Shown here: positions 48,208 to 64,000 of the stretch, one piece after another
Layout of the letters: each line of letters starts with the position of its first letter
Position numbering within the stretch: position 1 is the stretch's first letter
NCBI GenBank assembly: GCA_964019155.1
Contig: OZ025245.1
Span: 5,571,223 to 5,635,222, forward strand
Length of the DNA: 64,000 nt
Direction of reading: 5' to 3'
Source of the DNA: Osedax fenrisi
Lineage: Eukaryota > Annelida > Polychaeta > Sabellida > Siboglinidae
The notes under the pieces: model-generated
The model's database searches: none
Told to the model about the DNA's origin: nothing
The model's input: only the letters and a program-made list of their open reading frames with translations
Made by a program: the position numbers and the translations under genes

Positions 48208-48836
48208 TCAATAGTTATTTAATATATAACGATATAAATGTTTATTGAACGTGTAATGGTTAATAATATTCTTAATGTTGGATGGAAGTTTGTTCCAAAG
48301 GTAAGGGGCATACCACCGATAAGATAGCTCGCCATATATTGAAGAATTAATTTTAGGTAGTTCAAAGTTAATTGTAGAATTTGATCGCAATTGCGAGTTA
48401 TTAATAGATAACTGTAGCATATTATATATATACATAGGTTTCTTAAATACTATAGCTTTATGCGTTATAGTGAGTATTTTATATATAATAGATTGCTTAG
48501 TATTATACCAATTGATTTTAGAACGAAGTTCAGAAATACTTGTAGAATAATCAGTATAAGGAATTTTAAATATAATTCGAATGCACCTATTTATAATGGA
48601 ATCACATTTTTTTAGTAGTGTAGTATTAATTTTTATAAAGAAAAGAGTTGCAGTAATTTAGTTTAGAAATAATTAGTGAAGTAGATACAATTTTAGCTGT
48701 ATTTAGTGAAATGATAGGGCGAATTTTTTTTAAATTGTAAACATTATATGATGCAGACTTAAGTATATCTTTTACATGTATTTCAGTCGATAGATTTTGT
48801 GAAATAGTTATTCCAAGATACTTTGTACAATACTAG
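48208..48836 (-). pseudogene. L2/CR1-like LINE RT, C-terminal third
   Basis: Minus strand, starting after a TAG at the edge of (TAG)n: CTKYLGITISQNLSTEIHVK, DILKSASYNVYNLKKIRPII, STSLIISKLNYCNSFLYK, then a single-base slip in an A-run (48630-48634). The frame then runs open to the stop at 48208: INTTLLKKCDSIINRCIRII, KIPYTDYSTSISELRSKINW, YNTKQSIIYKILTITHKAIV, FKKPMYIYNMLQLS and finally LSYRWYAPYLWNKLPSNIKN, FNKHLYRYILNNY. This is the standard end of an L2/CR1-group ORF2: YLG, a SASY-type segment, L-YCNS-LY, a basic IR-IF--P segment, W-----R-YK-L-LTHKA, and the terminal LWN-LP motif. Apart from the one slip it is unusually well preserved, so it is younger than the other relics. The catalytic core is 5' truncated. 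Roughly 265 bp of 3' UTR lead into a simple-repeat tail at 47961. Confidence 0.92.
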
Positions 48837-48840
48837 ATAC

Positions 48841-48852
48841 TAGTAGTAGTAT

Positions 48853-48887
<35 letters not shown>

Positions 48888-48967
48888 TATTAAAGTATTA
48901 GTAGTAGTAGTAGTAGTAGTAGTATATTAAAGTAGTAGTAGTAGTAGTAGTATATTAAAGTAGTAGT
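48841..48967. repeat. (TAG)n in three blocks, LINE 5' side
   Basis: Three TAG arrays separated by two copies of tatattaaagta. They abut the truncated 5' edge of the LINE and have the same orientation as the TAG tract beyond its 3' end. Confidence 0.95.
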
Positions 48968-48973
48968 ATACAT

Positions 48974-49150
48974 TATAGGGAAATTGTTTATAATGCGGGC
49001 ATGTTTGCAAACAATAATTATATATGTAATACGGACCACTGCGATATATCTGTAATTTATGTTCAAATCAAAAAAATATATATACAAGATTTATTGAGTT
49101 TCATATTTCTATTAATAATGATTATTTTTTAATAGTTGCATTTATATTTC
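48974..49150 (+). mobile_element. TATAGGG-type transposon end, copy 2
   Basis: tatagggaaattgtttataa, then tacggaccactgcgatat and caagatttattgagtttcat align with 44753-44905. It begins directly after (TAG)n, and there is no visible opposite end. Confidence 0.5.
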
Positions 49151-49870
49151 TAATATTGATCATTATATCATCAATTCATTTACAAATGAAAATGTACTAA
49201 ATCATAATTTATTTATCCACCCATTTCGTTAATAAATCTATAATTTATTAAATATTTCAAAGCACCATTGAGAAAATTAATTAAATACGAATAATATACA
49301 TATATTACATTTTATATTCAATATTAAGTGCGTGAGGGTTATTTAACAGGTGTATACTTTTTTTTTCAATATAGGCTACCTAATGTTAGTAATACATTAC
49401 CAATGGAAATGATTGATTCTATGTTACTATTTTATAATATAATATCACTGAAATAAAATGTAATATAAATGCGTGCGACATCGTGCGTTTATTCGTACTA
49501 TATATATAAAGAAAGTTTCTTTATATCGATAATTCATACATGCGTCTATTGATAGATCGAACTATTACGAGAGTGGTTATAATGAATGTGTACATTATTA
49601 TCATAGAAATTACAATTAGGTGATTCTAATATATATGAATATTACACCGCATGTATGCATATTCACGTATATTTATATGTATGTTAATATATAAATACAT
49701 ATATACATTGTATACACATGAATGCGTATACGCATATACTCATATACGAATATCCATATGTATATATCAATACAATAAAGGCATAGTATATGTTTAAATA
49801 TATATGCATTTATAATATTGTACATATATTTGAATATATGAGAGGGAATATGTGTAATCGTATATGTACG
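49150..49870. other. AT-rich stretch with a short perfect palindrome
   Basis: No gene. At 49502-49530 atataaagaaagtttcttta followed by tat is a near-perfect palindrome with one central base, and continues into cgat. The same core (aaagaaagt/actttctttatatcgat) occurs in the inverted arms at 45725, 45838, 46295 and 47405. Confidence 0.6.
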
Positions 49871-49873
49871 ATT

Positions 49874-49874
49874 G

Positions 49875-49928
<54 letters not shown>

Positions 49929-49958
49929 CCAAATATGTATACGCATAGATACATACTC

Positions 49959-50013
<55 letters not shown>

Positions 50014-50030
50014 ATATATATATATATAAC
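49874..50030. repeat. (TA)n tracts
   Basis: Long TA runs at about 49876-49926 and 49966-50006. They give spurious YIYI frames. Confidence 0.95.
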
Positions 50031-51201
50031 TTTTGTAAATGTGATATTATTTATAATTATATCAGTGTATCAATTGTAATATTAAATAATAAAATCATAA
50101 TTGGTATATATAGATATATAATTATCGATTATAATCGATAATAAATATTATATTTAAATATAATTGATATAATATAATAAATATTAAAGCATAATGTAAA
50201 TTTTAATATACAGTATAATTAATATTATCTTAAATTAGTGAGATCGGAAATTATTGTTAGCTCATCGAGATGGCATATAATATATATCTATCGAGGCAAT
50301 ACTTATATTTATATGCATAGTTTGTTTAAAATATAATTGTGAAAAAAAGTCGTATACGTAGATCTATATATGTTACAATGTATTTCATTTGAAATAATAA
50401 TAATATGAATTATTGATTTATCAATGTGAGTATTAATAATAATTATATAATGTATACAATGTATTATTATTTCGATGGTATTAATATTATAAACCATATG
50501 TTTGGTAAATAGTTTATGTATACAATTATATGCTTATGATTATATGATATTATTTATAATACATAATTTATAATAATTATATATATATATATTTGTGAAT
50601 AAATAATTAATGTTATCTCATTCCTATTTGCCATTCATTATTATATATAATTTTATATATGATTATTATATCAAATATCATATATGATTTTATATCATAT
50701 TATTCTACATATAGGTTGTATATATTTTCACTGTTGAATTAATTTCCTAAGTCAGTTGATAGAAAATAATTATAAAATGTAACATAGTCTCTAGAAACAC
50801 ATAGGTATGAATGTTTTCATTATTCATCATAGTATACGTCATATAGAACAATTAAATGTATAACTTATAGATTATACGATTTATTGATATTCTATAGAAT
50901 GTATTTAATGCATTTTATTGTTACTTTTATCATTGTTATTTCTATTTTATTTATTTTATCTAACTTAATGTACTTCTACACCTAATACCATATATGATCT
51001 CTAAACAGTTATTATAGGAACTATATATATATATGTTATTAGGTGTATAAGTATTCGGTAGAAATAAAAGAATTATATGTAATCACTATATAACCTCACA
51101 TTATATTGATACTAATACATATTAGTAATCGATAATAATATAATTTAATAATTATATTTCCGTATTAAATATATAACAAATATATTAATTATCATATACT
51201 A
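50031..51201. other. AT-rich stretch, no gene
   Basis: No coding motif or array. Short mirror and palindromic AT phrases only. Confidence 0.6.
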
Positions 51202-54137
<2,936 letters not shown>

Positions 54138-54138
54138 T

Positions 54139-57100
54139 TGTATTGTAGTATTTTATAAATATGTTATATCTGTTTATAATTTAATATTCAAATTATATTA
54201 ATAGTTATTAAAATAACATATTACAATCCTACAATCCTACAATCCCCCAATAAATTGCTATATTGCCAACTATATAAAAAATGTATATTTATGTTTATCT
54301 AAAAAAACATATGATAAATATTAGTTTTAAAACGATACCAACTAATACAGTACTGGTACATATGCCTGACTGGGTATCCTGCCTAGTATAAATCACGAAA
54401 TCGAACAGTATCCGAATATGCCTTGACCCGAACAAATCTATAAAGATACACAATACAAAGAAAAAGATCAATGAAATAAAACTGCCTGGATATCAGGTTT
54501 TTTTTAATGAGACTCTCTGGGTATAGGTGTTGTAGTAGTAGTAGTAGTATTTTATAAATATGTTATATCTGTTTATAATTTAATATTCAAATTATATTAA
54601 TAGTTATTAAAATAACATATTACAATCCTACAATCCTACAATCCCCCAATAAATGCTATATTGCCAACTATATAAAAAATGTATATTTATGTTTATCTAA
54701 AAAAACCTATGATACATATTAGTTTTAAATGATACTAACTAATACAGTACTGGTACATATGTCTGACTGGTTATCCTGCCTAGTATAAATCACGAAATCG
54801 AACAGTATCCGAATATGCCTTGACCCGAACAAATCTATAAAGATACACAATACAACGAAAAAGCTCAATGAAATAAAACTGCGTGGAAATCAGGTTATTT
54901 TTTGAAATGCGACTCTCTGGTATAGTAGTTGTAGTAGTAGTAGTATTTTTTAAATATTTATATCTATTTATAATTTAATATTCAAATTATATTAATAGTT
55001 ATTAAAATAACATATCACGATTTAGATATATCTACATATTATTACATATTATGTATACCAATATTATCTATCGCAGATATAATTTTAAATATATCTAAAT
55101 CAGTATGTAAATAATTGTAGATTACCTAAATAGAATGTATCCAAAATATAGAATTAATCTAGAGAATAGACCTATTTTTAATTACGGTTATATAATAATG
55201 TAAATATGTATTGTATTAATCATTAAATTATGAATTATATTTGTTATATATTTAATTGTTATCAATATTAAAAACTATCTGTATTTATATATATATATAA
55301 CATATATTTATATCTACTTGTATTGAAGCTAACATGTAATCATAGTTTTAACAGAGATTACAGTAAAAAATAAATAGCTATATTGCCAACTAAATGAAAA
55401 ATCTATATTTATGTTTATCTAAAAAACTTATAATAAATATAAGTTTTAAAATGATACCAACTAATACAGTACTGGTAAATATGGCTGACTATGTATCCTG
55501 CCTAGTAAAATAAATCACGAAATCGAACAGTATCCGAATATGCCTTGACCCGAACAAATCTATAAAGATACACAATACAAAGAAAAAGATCAATGAAATA
55601 AAACTGCCTGGATATCAGGTTTTTTTTAATGAGACTCTCTGGGTATAGGTGTTGTAGTAGTAGTAGTAGTATTTTATAAATATTTTATATCTGTTTATAA
55701 TTTAATATTCAAATTATATTAATAGTTATTAAAATAACATATTACAATCCTACAATCCTACAATCCCCCAATAAATGCTATATTGCCAACTATATAAAAA
55801 ATGTATATTTATGTTTATCTAAAAAAACCTATGATACATATTAGTTTTAAAATGATACCAACTAATACAGTACTGGTACATATGCCTGACTGGGTATCCT
55901 GCCTAGTATAAATCACGAAATCGAACAGTATCCGAATATGCCTTGACCCGAACAAATCTATAAAGATACACAATACAACGAAAAAGCTCAATGAAATAAA
56001 ACTGCGTGGAAATCAGGTTATTTTTTGAAATGCGACTCTCTGGTATAGTAGTTGTAGTAGTAGTAGTATTTTTTAAATATTTATATCTATTTATAATTTA
56101 ATATTCACATTATATTAATAGTTATTAAAATAACATATCACGATTTAGATATATCTACATATTATTACATATTATTTATACCAATATTATCTATCGCAGA
56201 AATAATTTTAAATATATCTAAATCAGTATTTAAATAATTGTAGATTACTTAAATAAATGTATCCAAAATATAGAATTAATCTAGAGAATAGACCTATTTT
56301 TAATTACAGTTATATAATAATGTAAATATGTATTGTATTAATCATTAAATTATGAATTATATTTGTTATATATTTAATTGTTATCAATATTAAAAACTAT
56401 CTGTATTTATATATATATATATAACATATATTTATATCTACTTGTATTGAAGCTAACATGTAATCATAGTTTTAACAGAGATTATATTAAACAATAAATA
56501 GCTATATTGCCAACTAAATGAAAAATCTATATTTATGTTTATCTAAAAAACTTATAATAAATATAAGTTTTAAAATGATACCAACTAATACAGTACTGGT
56601 ACATATATGGCTGACTATGTATCCTGCCTAATATAAATCAGCAAATCGAACAGTATCCGGATATGCCTTGACCCGAAAAAATCTATGAAGATACACAATA
56701 CAACGAAAAAGCTCAATGAAATTACCCACTACGTGGAAATCAGGTTTTTTTAATGAGAATTCTGGGTATAGGTGTAGTAGTAGTAGTAGTATTTTATAAA
56801 TATGTTATATCTGTTTATAATTTAATATTTAAATTATATTAATAGTTATTAAAATAACATATTACAATCCTACAATCCTACAATCCCCCAATAAATTGCT
56901 ATATTGCCAACTATATAAAAAATGTATATTTATGTTTATCTAAAAAAACCTATGATAAATATTAGTTTTTAAATGATACCAACTAATACAGTACTGGTAC
57001 ATATGTCTGACTGGGTATCCTGCCTAGTATAAATCACGAAATCGAACAGTATCCGAATATGCCTTGACCCGAACAAATCTATAAAGATACACAATTCAAA

Positions 57101-60100
57101 GAAAAAGATCAATGAAATAAAACTGCCTGGAAATCAGGTTTTTTTTTAATGAGACTCTCTGGGTATAGGTATTGTAGTAGTAGTAGTATTTTATAAATAT
57201 GTTATATATGTTTATAATTTAATATTCAAATTATATTAATAGTTATTAAAATAACATATTACAATCCTACAATCCTACAATCCCCCAATAAATTGCTATA
57301 TTGCCAACTATATAAAAAATGTATATTTATGTTTATCTAAAAAAACCTATGATAAATATAAGATTTTAAAATGATACCAACTAATACAGTACTGGTAAAT
57401 ATGGCTGACTATATATCCTGCCTAGTATAAATCACGAAATCGAACAGTATCCGAATATGCCTTGACCCGAACAAATCTATAAAGATACACAATACAAAGA
57501 AAAAGATCAATGAAATAAAACTGCCTGGAAATCAGGTTTTTTTTAATGAGACTCTCTGGGTATAGGTGTTGTAGTAGTAGTAGTATTTTATAAATATGTT
57601 ATATCTGTTTATAATTTAATATTCAAATTATATTAATAGTTATTAAAATAACATATTACAATCCTACAATCCTACAATCCCCCAATAAATTGCTATATTG
57701 CCAACTATATAAAAAATGTATATTTATGTTTATCTAAAAAAACCTATGATAAATATTAGTTTTAAAATGATACCAACTAATACAGTACTGGTACATATGC
57801 CTGACTGGGTATCCTGCCTAGTATAAATCACGAAATCGAACAGTATCCGAATATGCCTTGACCCGAAAAATCTATAAAGATACACAATACAACGAAAAAG
57901 CTCAATGAAATAAAACTGCCTGGAAATCAGGTTTTTTTTAATGAGACTCTCTGGGTATAGGTATTGTAGTAGTAGTAGTATTTTATAAATATGTTATATA
58001 TGTTTATAATTTAATATTAAAATTATATTAATAGTTATTAAAATAACATATTACAATCCTACAATCCTACAATCCCCCAATAAATTGCTATATTGCCAAC
58101 TATATAAAAAATGTATATTTATGTTTATCTAAAAAAACCTATGATAAATATAAGATTTTAAAATGATACCAACTAATACAGTACTGGTACATATGTCTGA
58201 CTGGTTATCCTGCCTAGTATAAATCACGAAATCGAACAGTATCCGAATATGCCTTGACCCGAACAAATCTATAAAGATACACAATACAAAGAAAAAGATC
58301 AATGAAATAAAACTGCCTGGATATCAGGTTTTTTTTAATGAGACTCTCTGGGTATAGGTGTTGTAGTAGTAGTAGTAGTATTTTATAAATATGTTATATC
58401 TGTTTATAATTTAATATTCAAATTATATTAATAGTTATTAAAATAACATATTACAATCCTACAATCCTACAATCCCCCAATAAATTGCTATATTGCCAAC
58501 TATATAAAAAATGTATATTTATGTTTATCTAAAAAAACCTATGATAAATATTAGTTTTAAAATGATACCAACTAATACAGTACTGGTACATATGCCTGAC
58601 TGGGTATCCTGCTTAGTATAAATCAGGAAATCGAACAGTATCCGGATATGCCTTGACCCGAAAAATCTATAAAGATACACAATACAACGAAAAAGCTCAA
58701 TGAAATAAAACTGCGTGGAAATCAGGTTATTTTTTGAAATGCGACTCTCTGGTATAGTAGTTGTAGTAGTAGTAGTATTTTTTAAATATTTATATCTATT
58801 TATAATTTAATATTCAAATTATATTAATAGTTATTAAAATAACATATCACGATTTAGATATATCTACATATTATTACATATTATATATACCAATATTATC
58901 TATCGCAGATATAATTTTAAATATATCTAAATCAGTATGTAAATAATTGTAGATTACCTAAATAAAATGTATCCAAAATATAGAATTAATCTAGAGAATA
59001 GACCTATTTTTAATTACGGTTATAAAATAATGTAAATATGTATTGTATTAATCATTAAATTATGAATTATATTTGTTATATATTTAATTGTTATCAATAT
59101 TAAAAACTATCTGTATTTATATATATATATATAACATATATTTATATCTACTTGTATTGAAGCTAACATGTAATCATAGTTTTAACAGATATTACAGTAA
59201 AAAATAAATAGCTATATTGCCAACTAAATGAAAAATCTATATTTATGTTTATTTAAAAAACTTATAATAAATATAAGTTTTAAAATGATACCAACTAATA
59301 CAGTACTGGTAAATATGGCTGACTATGTATCCTGCCTAGTATAAATCACGAAATCGAACAGTATCCGAATATGCCTTGACCCGAACAAATCTATAAAGAT
59401 ACACAATACAAAGAAAAAGATCAATGAAATAAAACTGCCTGGAAATCAGGTTTTTTTTAATGAGACTCTCTGGGTATAGGTGTTGTAGTAGTAGTAGTAT
59501 TTTATAAATATGTTATATCTGTTTATAATTTAATATTCAAATTATATTAATAGTTATTAAAATAACATATTACAATCCTACAATCCTACAATCCCCCAAT
59601 AAATTGCTATATTGCCAACTATATAAAAAATGTATATTTATGTTTATCTAAAAAAACCTATGATAAATATTAGTTTTAAAATGATACCAACTAATACAGT
59701 ACTGGTACATATGCCTGACTGGGTATCCTGCCTAGTATAAATCACGAAATCGAACAGTATCCGAATATGCCTTGACCCGAAAAATCTATAAAGATACACA
59801 ATACAACGAAAAAGCTCAATGAAATAAAACTGCCTGGAAATCAGGTTTTTTTTAATGAGACTCTCTGGGTATAGGTATTGTAGTAGTAGTAGTATTTTAT
59901 AAATATGTTATATATGTTTATAATTTAATATTCAAATTATATTAATAGTTATTAAAATAACATATTACAATCCTACAATCCTACAATCCCCCAATAAATT
60001 GCTATATTGCCAACTATATAAAAAATGTATATTTATGTTTATCTAAAAAAACATATGATAAATATAAGATTTTAAAATGATACCAACTAATACAGTACTG

Positions 60101-63100
60101 GTACATATGTCTGACTGGTTATCCTGCCTAGTATAAATCACGAAATCGAACAGTATCCGAATATGCCTTGACCCGAACAAATCTATAAAGATACACAATA
60201 CAAAGAAAAAGATCAATGAAATAAAACTGCCTGGATATCAGGTTTTTTTTAATGAGACTCTCTGTGTATAGGTGTTGTAGTAGTAGTAGTAGTATTTTAT
60301 AAATATGTTATATCTGTTTATAATTTAATATTCAAATTATATTAATAGTTATTAAAATAACATATTACAATCCTACAATCCTACAATCCCCCAATAAATT
60401 GCTATATTGCCAACTATATAAAAAATGTATATTTATGTTTATCTAAAAAAACCTATGATAAATATTAGTTTTAAAATGATACCAACTAATACAGTACTGG
60501 TACATATGCCTGACTGGGTATCCTGCTTAGTATAAATCAGGAAATCGAACAGTATCCGGATATGCCTTGACCCGAAAAATCTATAAAGATACACAATACA
60601 ACGAAAAAGCTCAATGAAATAAAACTGCGTGGAAATCAGGTTATTTTTTGAAATGCGACTCTCTGGTATAGTAGTTGTAGTAGTAGTAGTATTTTTTAAA
60701 TATTTATATCTATTTATAATTTAATATTCAAATTATATTAATAGTTATTAAAATAACATATCACGATTTAGATATATCTACATATTATTACATATTATAT
60801 ATACCAATATTATCTATCGCAGATATAATTTTAAATATATCTAAATCAGTATGTAAATAATTGTAGATTACCTAAATAAAATGTATCCAAAATATAGAAT
60901 TAATCTAGAGAATAGACCTATTTTTAATTACGGTTATAAAATAATGTAAATATGTATTGTATTAATCATTAAATTATGAATTATATTTGTTATATATTTA
61001 ATTGTTATCAATATTAAAAACTATCTGTATTTATATATATATATATAACATATATTTATATCTACTTGTATTGAAGCTAACATGTAATCATAGTTTTAAC
61101 AGATATTACAGTAAAAAATAAATAGCTATATTGCCAACTAAATGAAAAATCTATATTTATGTTTATTTAAAAAACTTATAATAAATATAAGTTTTAAAAT
61201 GATACCAACTAATACAGTACTGGTAAATATGGCTGACTATGTATCCTGCCTAGTATAAATCACGAAATCGAACAGTATCCGAATATGCCTTGACCCGAAC
61301 AAATCTATAAAGATACACAATACAAAGAAAAAGATCAATGAAATAAAACTGCCTGGAAATTAGGTTTTTTTTAATGAGACTCTCTGGGTATAGGTGTTGT
61401 AGTAGTAGTAGTATTTTATAAATATGTTATATATGTTTATAATTTAATATTCAAATTATATTAATAGTTATTAAAATAACATATTACAATCCTACAATCC
61501 TACAATCCCCCAATAAATTGATATATTGCCAACATATAAAAAATGTATATTTATGTTTATCTAAAAAAACCTATGATAAATATTAGTTTTAAAATGATAC
61601 CAACTAATACAGTACTGGTACATATGTCTGACTGGGTATCCTGCCTAGTATAAATCACGAAATCGAACAGTATCCGAATATGCCTTGACCCGAACAAATC
61701 TATAAAGATACACAATACAAAGAAAAAGATCAATGAAATAAAACTGCCTGGATATCAGGTTTTTTTTAATGAGACTCTCTGGGTATAGGTGTTGTAGTAG
61801 TAGTAGTATTTTATAAATATGTTATATCTATTTATAATTTAATATTCAAATTATATTAATAGTTATTAAAATAGCATATTACGATTTAGATATATCTACA
61901 TATTATTGGTATACCAATTTTATCTATCGCAGATATAATTTTAAATATATCTAAATTAGTATGTAAATAATTTTAGATTACCTAAATAATATTAATCCAA
62001 AATATAGAAATAATCTAGAGAATAGACCTATTTTTAATTACGGTTATATAATAATGTAAATATTTATTATATTAATCATTTAATTATGAATTATATTTGT
62101 TATATATTTAATTGTTATCAATATTAAAAACTATCTGTATTTATATATATATATATAACATATATTTATATCTACTTGTATTGAAGCTAACATGTAATCA
62201 TAGTTTTAACAGATATTACAGTAAAAAATAAATAGCTATATTGCCAACTAAATGAAAAATCTATATTTATGTTTATTTAAAAAACTTATAATAAATATAA
62301 GTTTTAAAATGATACCAACTAATACAGTACTGGTAAATATGGCTGACTATGTATCCTGCCTAGTATAAATCACGAAATCGAACAGTATCCGAATATGCCT
62401 TGACCCGAACAAATCTATAAAGATACACAATACAAAGAAAAAGATCAATGAAATAAAACTGCCTGGAAATTAGGTTTTTTTTAATGAGACTCTCTGGGTA
62501 TAGGTGTTGTAGTAGTAGTAGTATTTTATAAATATGTTATATATGTTTATAATTTAATATTCAAATTATATTAATAGTTATTAAAATAACATATTACAAT
62601 CCTACAATCCTACAATCCCCCAATAAATTGATATATTGCCAACATATAAAAAATGTATATTTATGTTTATCTAAAAAAACCTATGATAAATATTAGTTTT
62701 AAAATGATACCAACTAATACAGTACTGGTACATATGTCTGACTGGGTATCCTGCCTAGTATAAATCACGAAATCGAACAGTATCCGAATATGCCTTGACC
62801 CGAACAAATCTATAAAGATACACAATACAAAGAAAAAGATCAATGAAATAAAACTGCCTGGATATCAGGTTTTTTTTAATGAGACTCTCTGGGTATAGGT
62901 GTTGTAGTAGTAGTAGTATTTTATAAATATGTTATATCTATTTATAATTTAATATTCAAATTATATTAATAGTTATTAAAATAGCATATTACGATTTAGA
63001 TATATCTACATATTATTGGTATACCAATTTTATCTATCGCAGATATAATTTTAAATATATCTAAATTAGTATGTAAATAATTTTAGATTACCTAAATAAT

Positions 63101-63247
63101 ATTAATCCAAAATATAGAAATAATCTAGAGAATAGACCTATTTTTAATTACGGTTATATAATAATGTAAATATTTATTATATTAATCATTTAATTATGAA
63201 TTATATTTGTTATATATTTAATTGTTATCAATATTAAAAACTATCTG

Positions 63248-63282
<35 letters not shown>

Positions 63283-64000
63283 CATATATTTATATCTACT
63301 TGTAATGAAGCTAACATGTAATCATAGTTTTAACAGAGATTACAGTAAACAATAAATAGCTATATTGCCAACTAAATGAAAAATCTATATTTATGTTTAT
63401 CTAAAAAACTTATAATAAATATAAGTTTTAAAATGATACCAACTAATACAGTACTGGTACATATATGGCTGACTATGTATCCTGCCTAATATAAATCAGC
63501 AAATCGAACAGTATCCGAATATGCCTTGACCCGAACAAATCTATAAAGATACACAATACAAAGAAAAAGATCAATGAAATAAAACTGCCTGGAAATCAGG
63601 TTTTTTTTAATGAGACTCTCTGAGTATAGGTGTTGTAGTAGTAGTAGTATTTTATAAATATGTTATATCTGTTTATAATTTAATATTCAAATTATATTAA
63701 TAGTTATTAAAATAACATATTACAATCCTACAATCCTACTATCCCCCAATAAATTACTATATTTCCAACTATATAAAAATGTATATTTATGTTTATCTAA
63801 AAAAACCTATGATAAATATTAGTTTTAAAATGATACCAACTAATATAGTACTGGTACATATGCCTGACTGGGTATCCTGCCTAGTATAAATCACGAAATC
63901 GAACAGTATCCGAATATGCCTTGATCCGAACAAAGCTATAAATAAGCAGAAAACGAAAACGAAAAAATGAATGAAATAACTCTCAATTACGTGGTAACTA
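54139..64000. repeat. Tandem array of 395-bp (A) and 723-bp (B) units
   Basis: Unit ends at the terminal ctctgggtata or its variants lie near 54524, 54917, 55640, 56040, 56765, 57160, 57560, 57957, 58347, 58750, 59476, 59872, 60262, 60665, 61389, 61780, 62498, 62890 and 63617; the last unit is cut by the window end. Spacings fall into two classes, 383-403 (A) and 718-727 (B), in the order AABABAAAAABAAABABABA. Each unit starts ttgtagtagtagtag, has a shared core (accaactaatacagtactgg, atcctgcctagtataaatca, ccttgacccgaac) and ends in a T-run and the terminal motif. A units replace a 365-bp AT-rich segment of B with about 30 bp: two acaatcct repeats then acaatccccc. No open frame of note. Confidence 0.95.

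Noticed and set aside
49864..50079. Frame encoding YIYIYI
   Set aside because: Translation of (TA)n.
54340..54500. tRNA-derived SINE in the tandem unit core (A-box-like tggctgactatg, B-box-like aatcgaaca, then a T-run)
   Set aside because: The boxes match only loosely, no cloverleaf folds by eye, and the spacing varies among units; a search with tRNAscan-SE or a SINE profile would decide.

Overview
This window looks like repeat-dominated nuclear DNA from a eukaryote, most likely an invertebrate animal. It is extremely AT-rich (by eye about four bases in five). I find no intact protein-coding gene anywhere in it. What can be recognised by translation is a set of decayed mobile elements: L2/CR1-like non-LTR retrotransposons, two Ty3/gypsy-like LTR retrotransposons, one Mutator-like transposase of the type common in invertebrate genomes, and a MITE. 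The rest is satellites, minisatellites, microsatellites and AT-rich filler. The animal assignment is an inference from element types; the species cannot be named from the sequence.

Layout. 1-18242: a tandem macro-repeat of about 6.9-7.1 kb (one truncated tail, two full copies, one partial copy). Each full copy carries an internal 204-bp satellite array (6 or 7 units), and each of the three main copies carries a dead reverse transcriptase fragment. 18243-22560: small tandem arrays around a Mutator-like transposase remnant. 22561-28520: AT-rich filler holding a MITE at 23.5 kb and a dead gypsy element on the minus strand at 25.2-26.9 kb. 28530-30835: a TAGG-type array, a 63-bp in-frame repeat, an unidentified exon-like segment and a two-unit duplication. 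32350-35400: a partial triplication with a 49-bp minisatellite. 35719-38840: a (TAG)n tract, a second LINE fragment, a second gypsy fragment and a 24-bp TACCCTAA minisatellite. 39240-39650: a GC-richer islet with a 31-bp repeat. 40085-44230: a very large palindrome built from a 10-bp G-rich/C-rich minisatellite. 44233-47870: nested inverted repeats. 47873-48967: a LINE 3' end with (TAG)n on both sides. 51202-54135: an uninterrupted (TAC)978 array. 54139-64000: about 20 tandem units of two lengths (about 395 and 723 bp) with higher-order periods.

Connections. The core of the 54-64 kb units is homologous to a segment of the 6.9-kb macro-repeat, and further unit pieces lie inverted at 44.2-45.1 kb. 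(TAG)n or its complement occurs at LINE ends, at a segmental-duplication junction and at every 54-64 kb unit boundary, and forms the 2.9-kb giant array, so this trinucleotide looks like a preferred junction or insertion site. The short 10-bp seeds inside the 395-bp units match the motif that is expanded in the 4-kb palindromic minisatellite. Nearly all long open frames here are artefacts of stop-free simple repeats.
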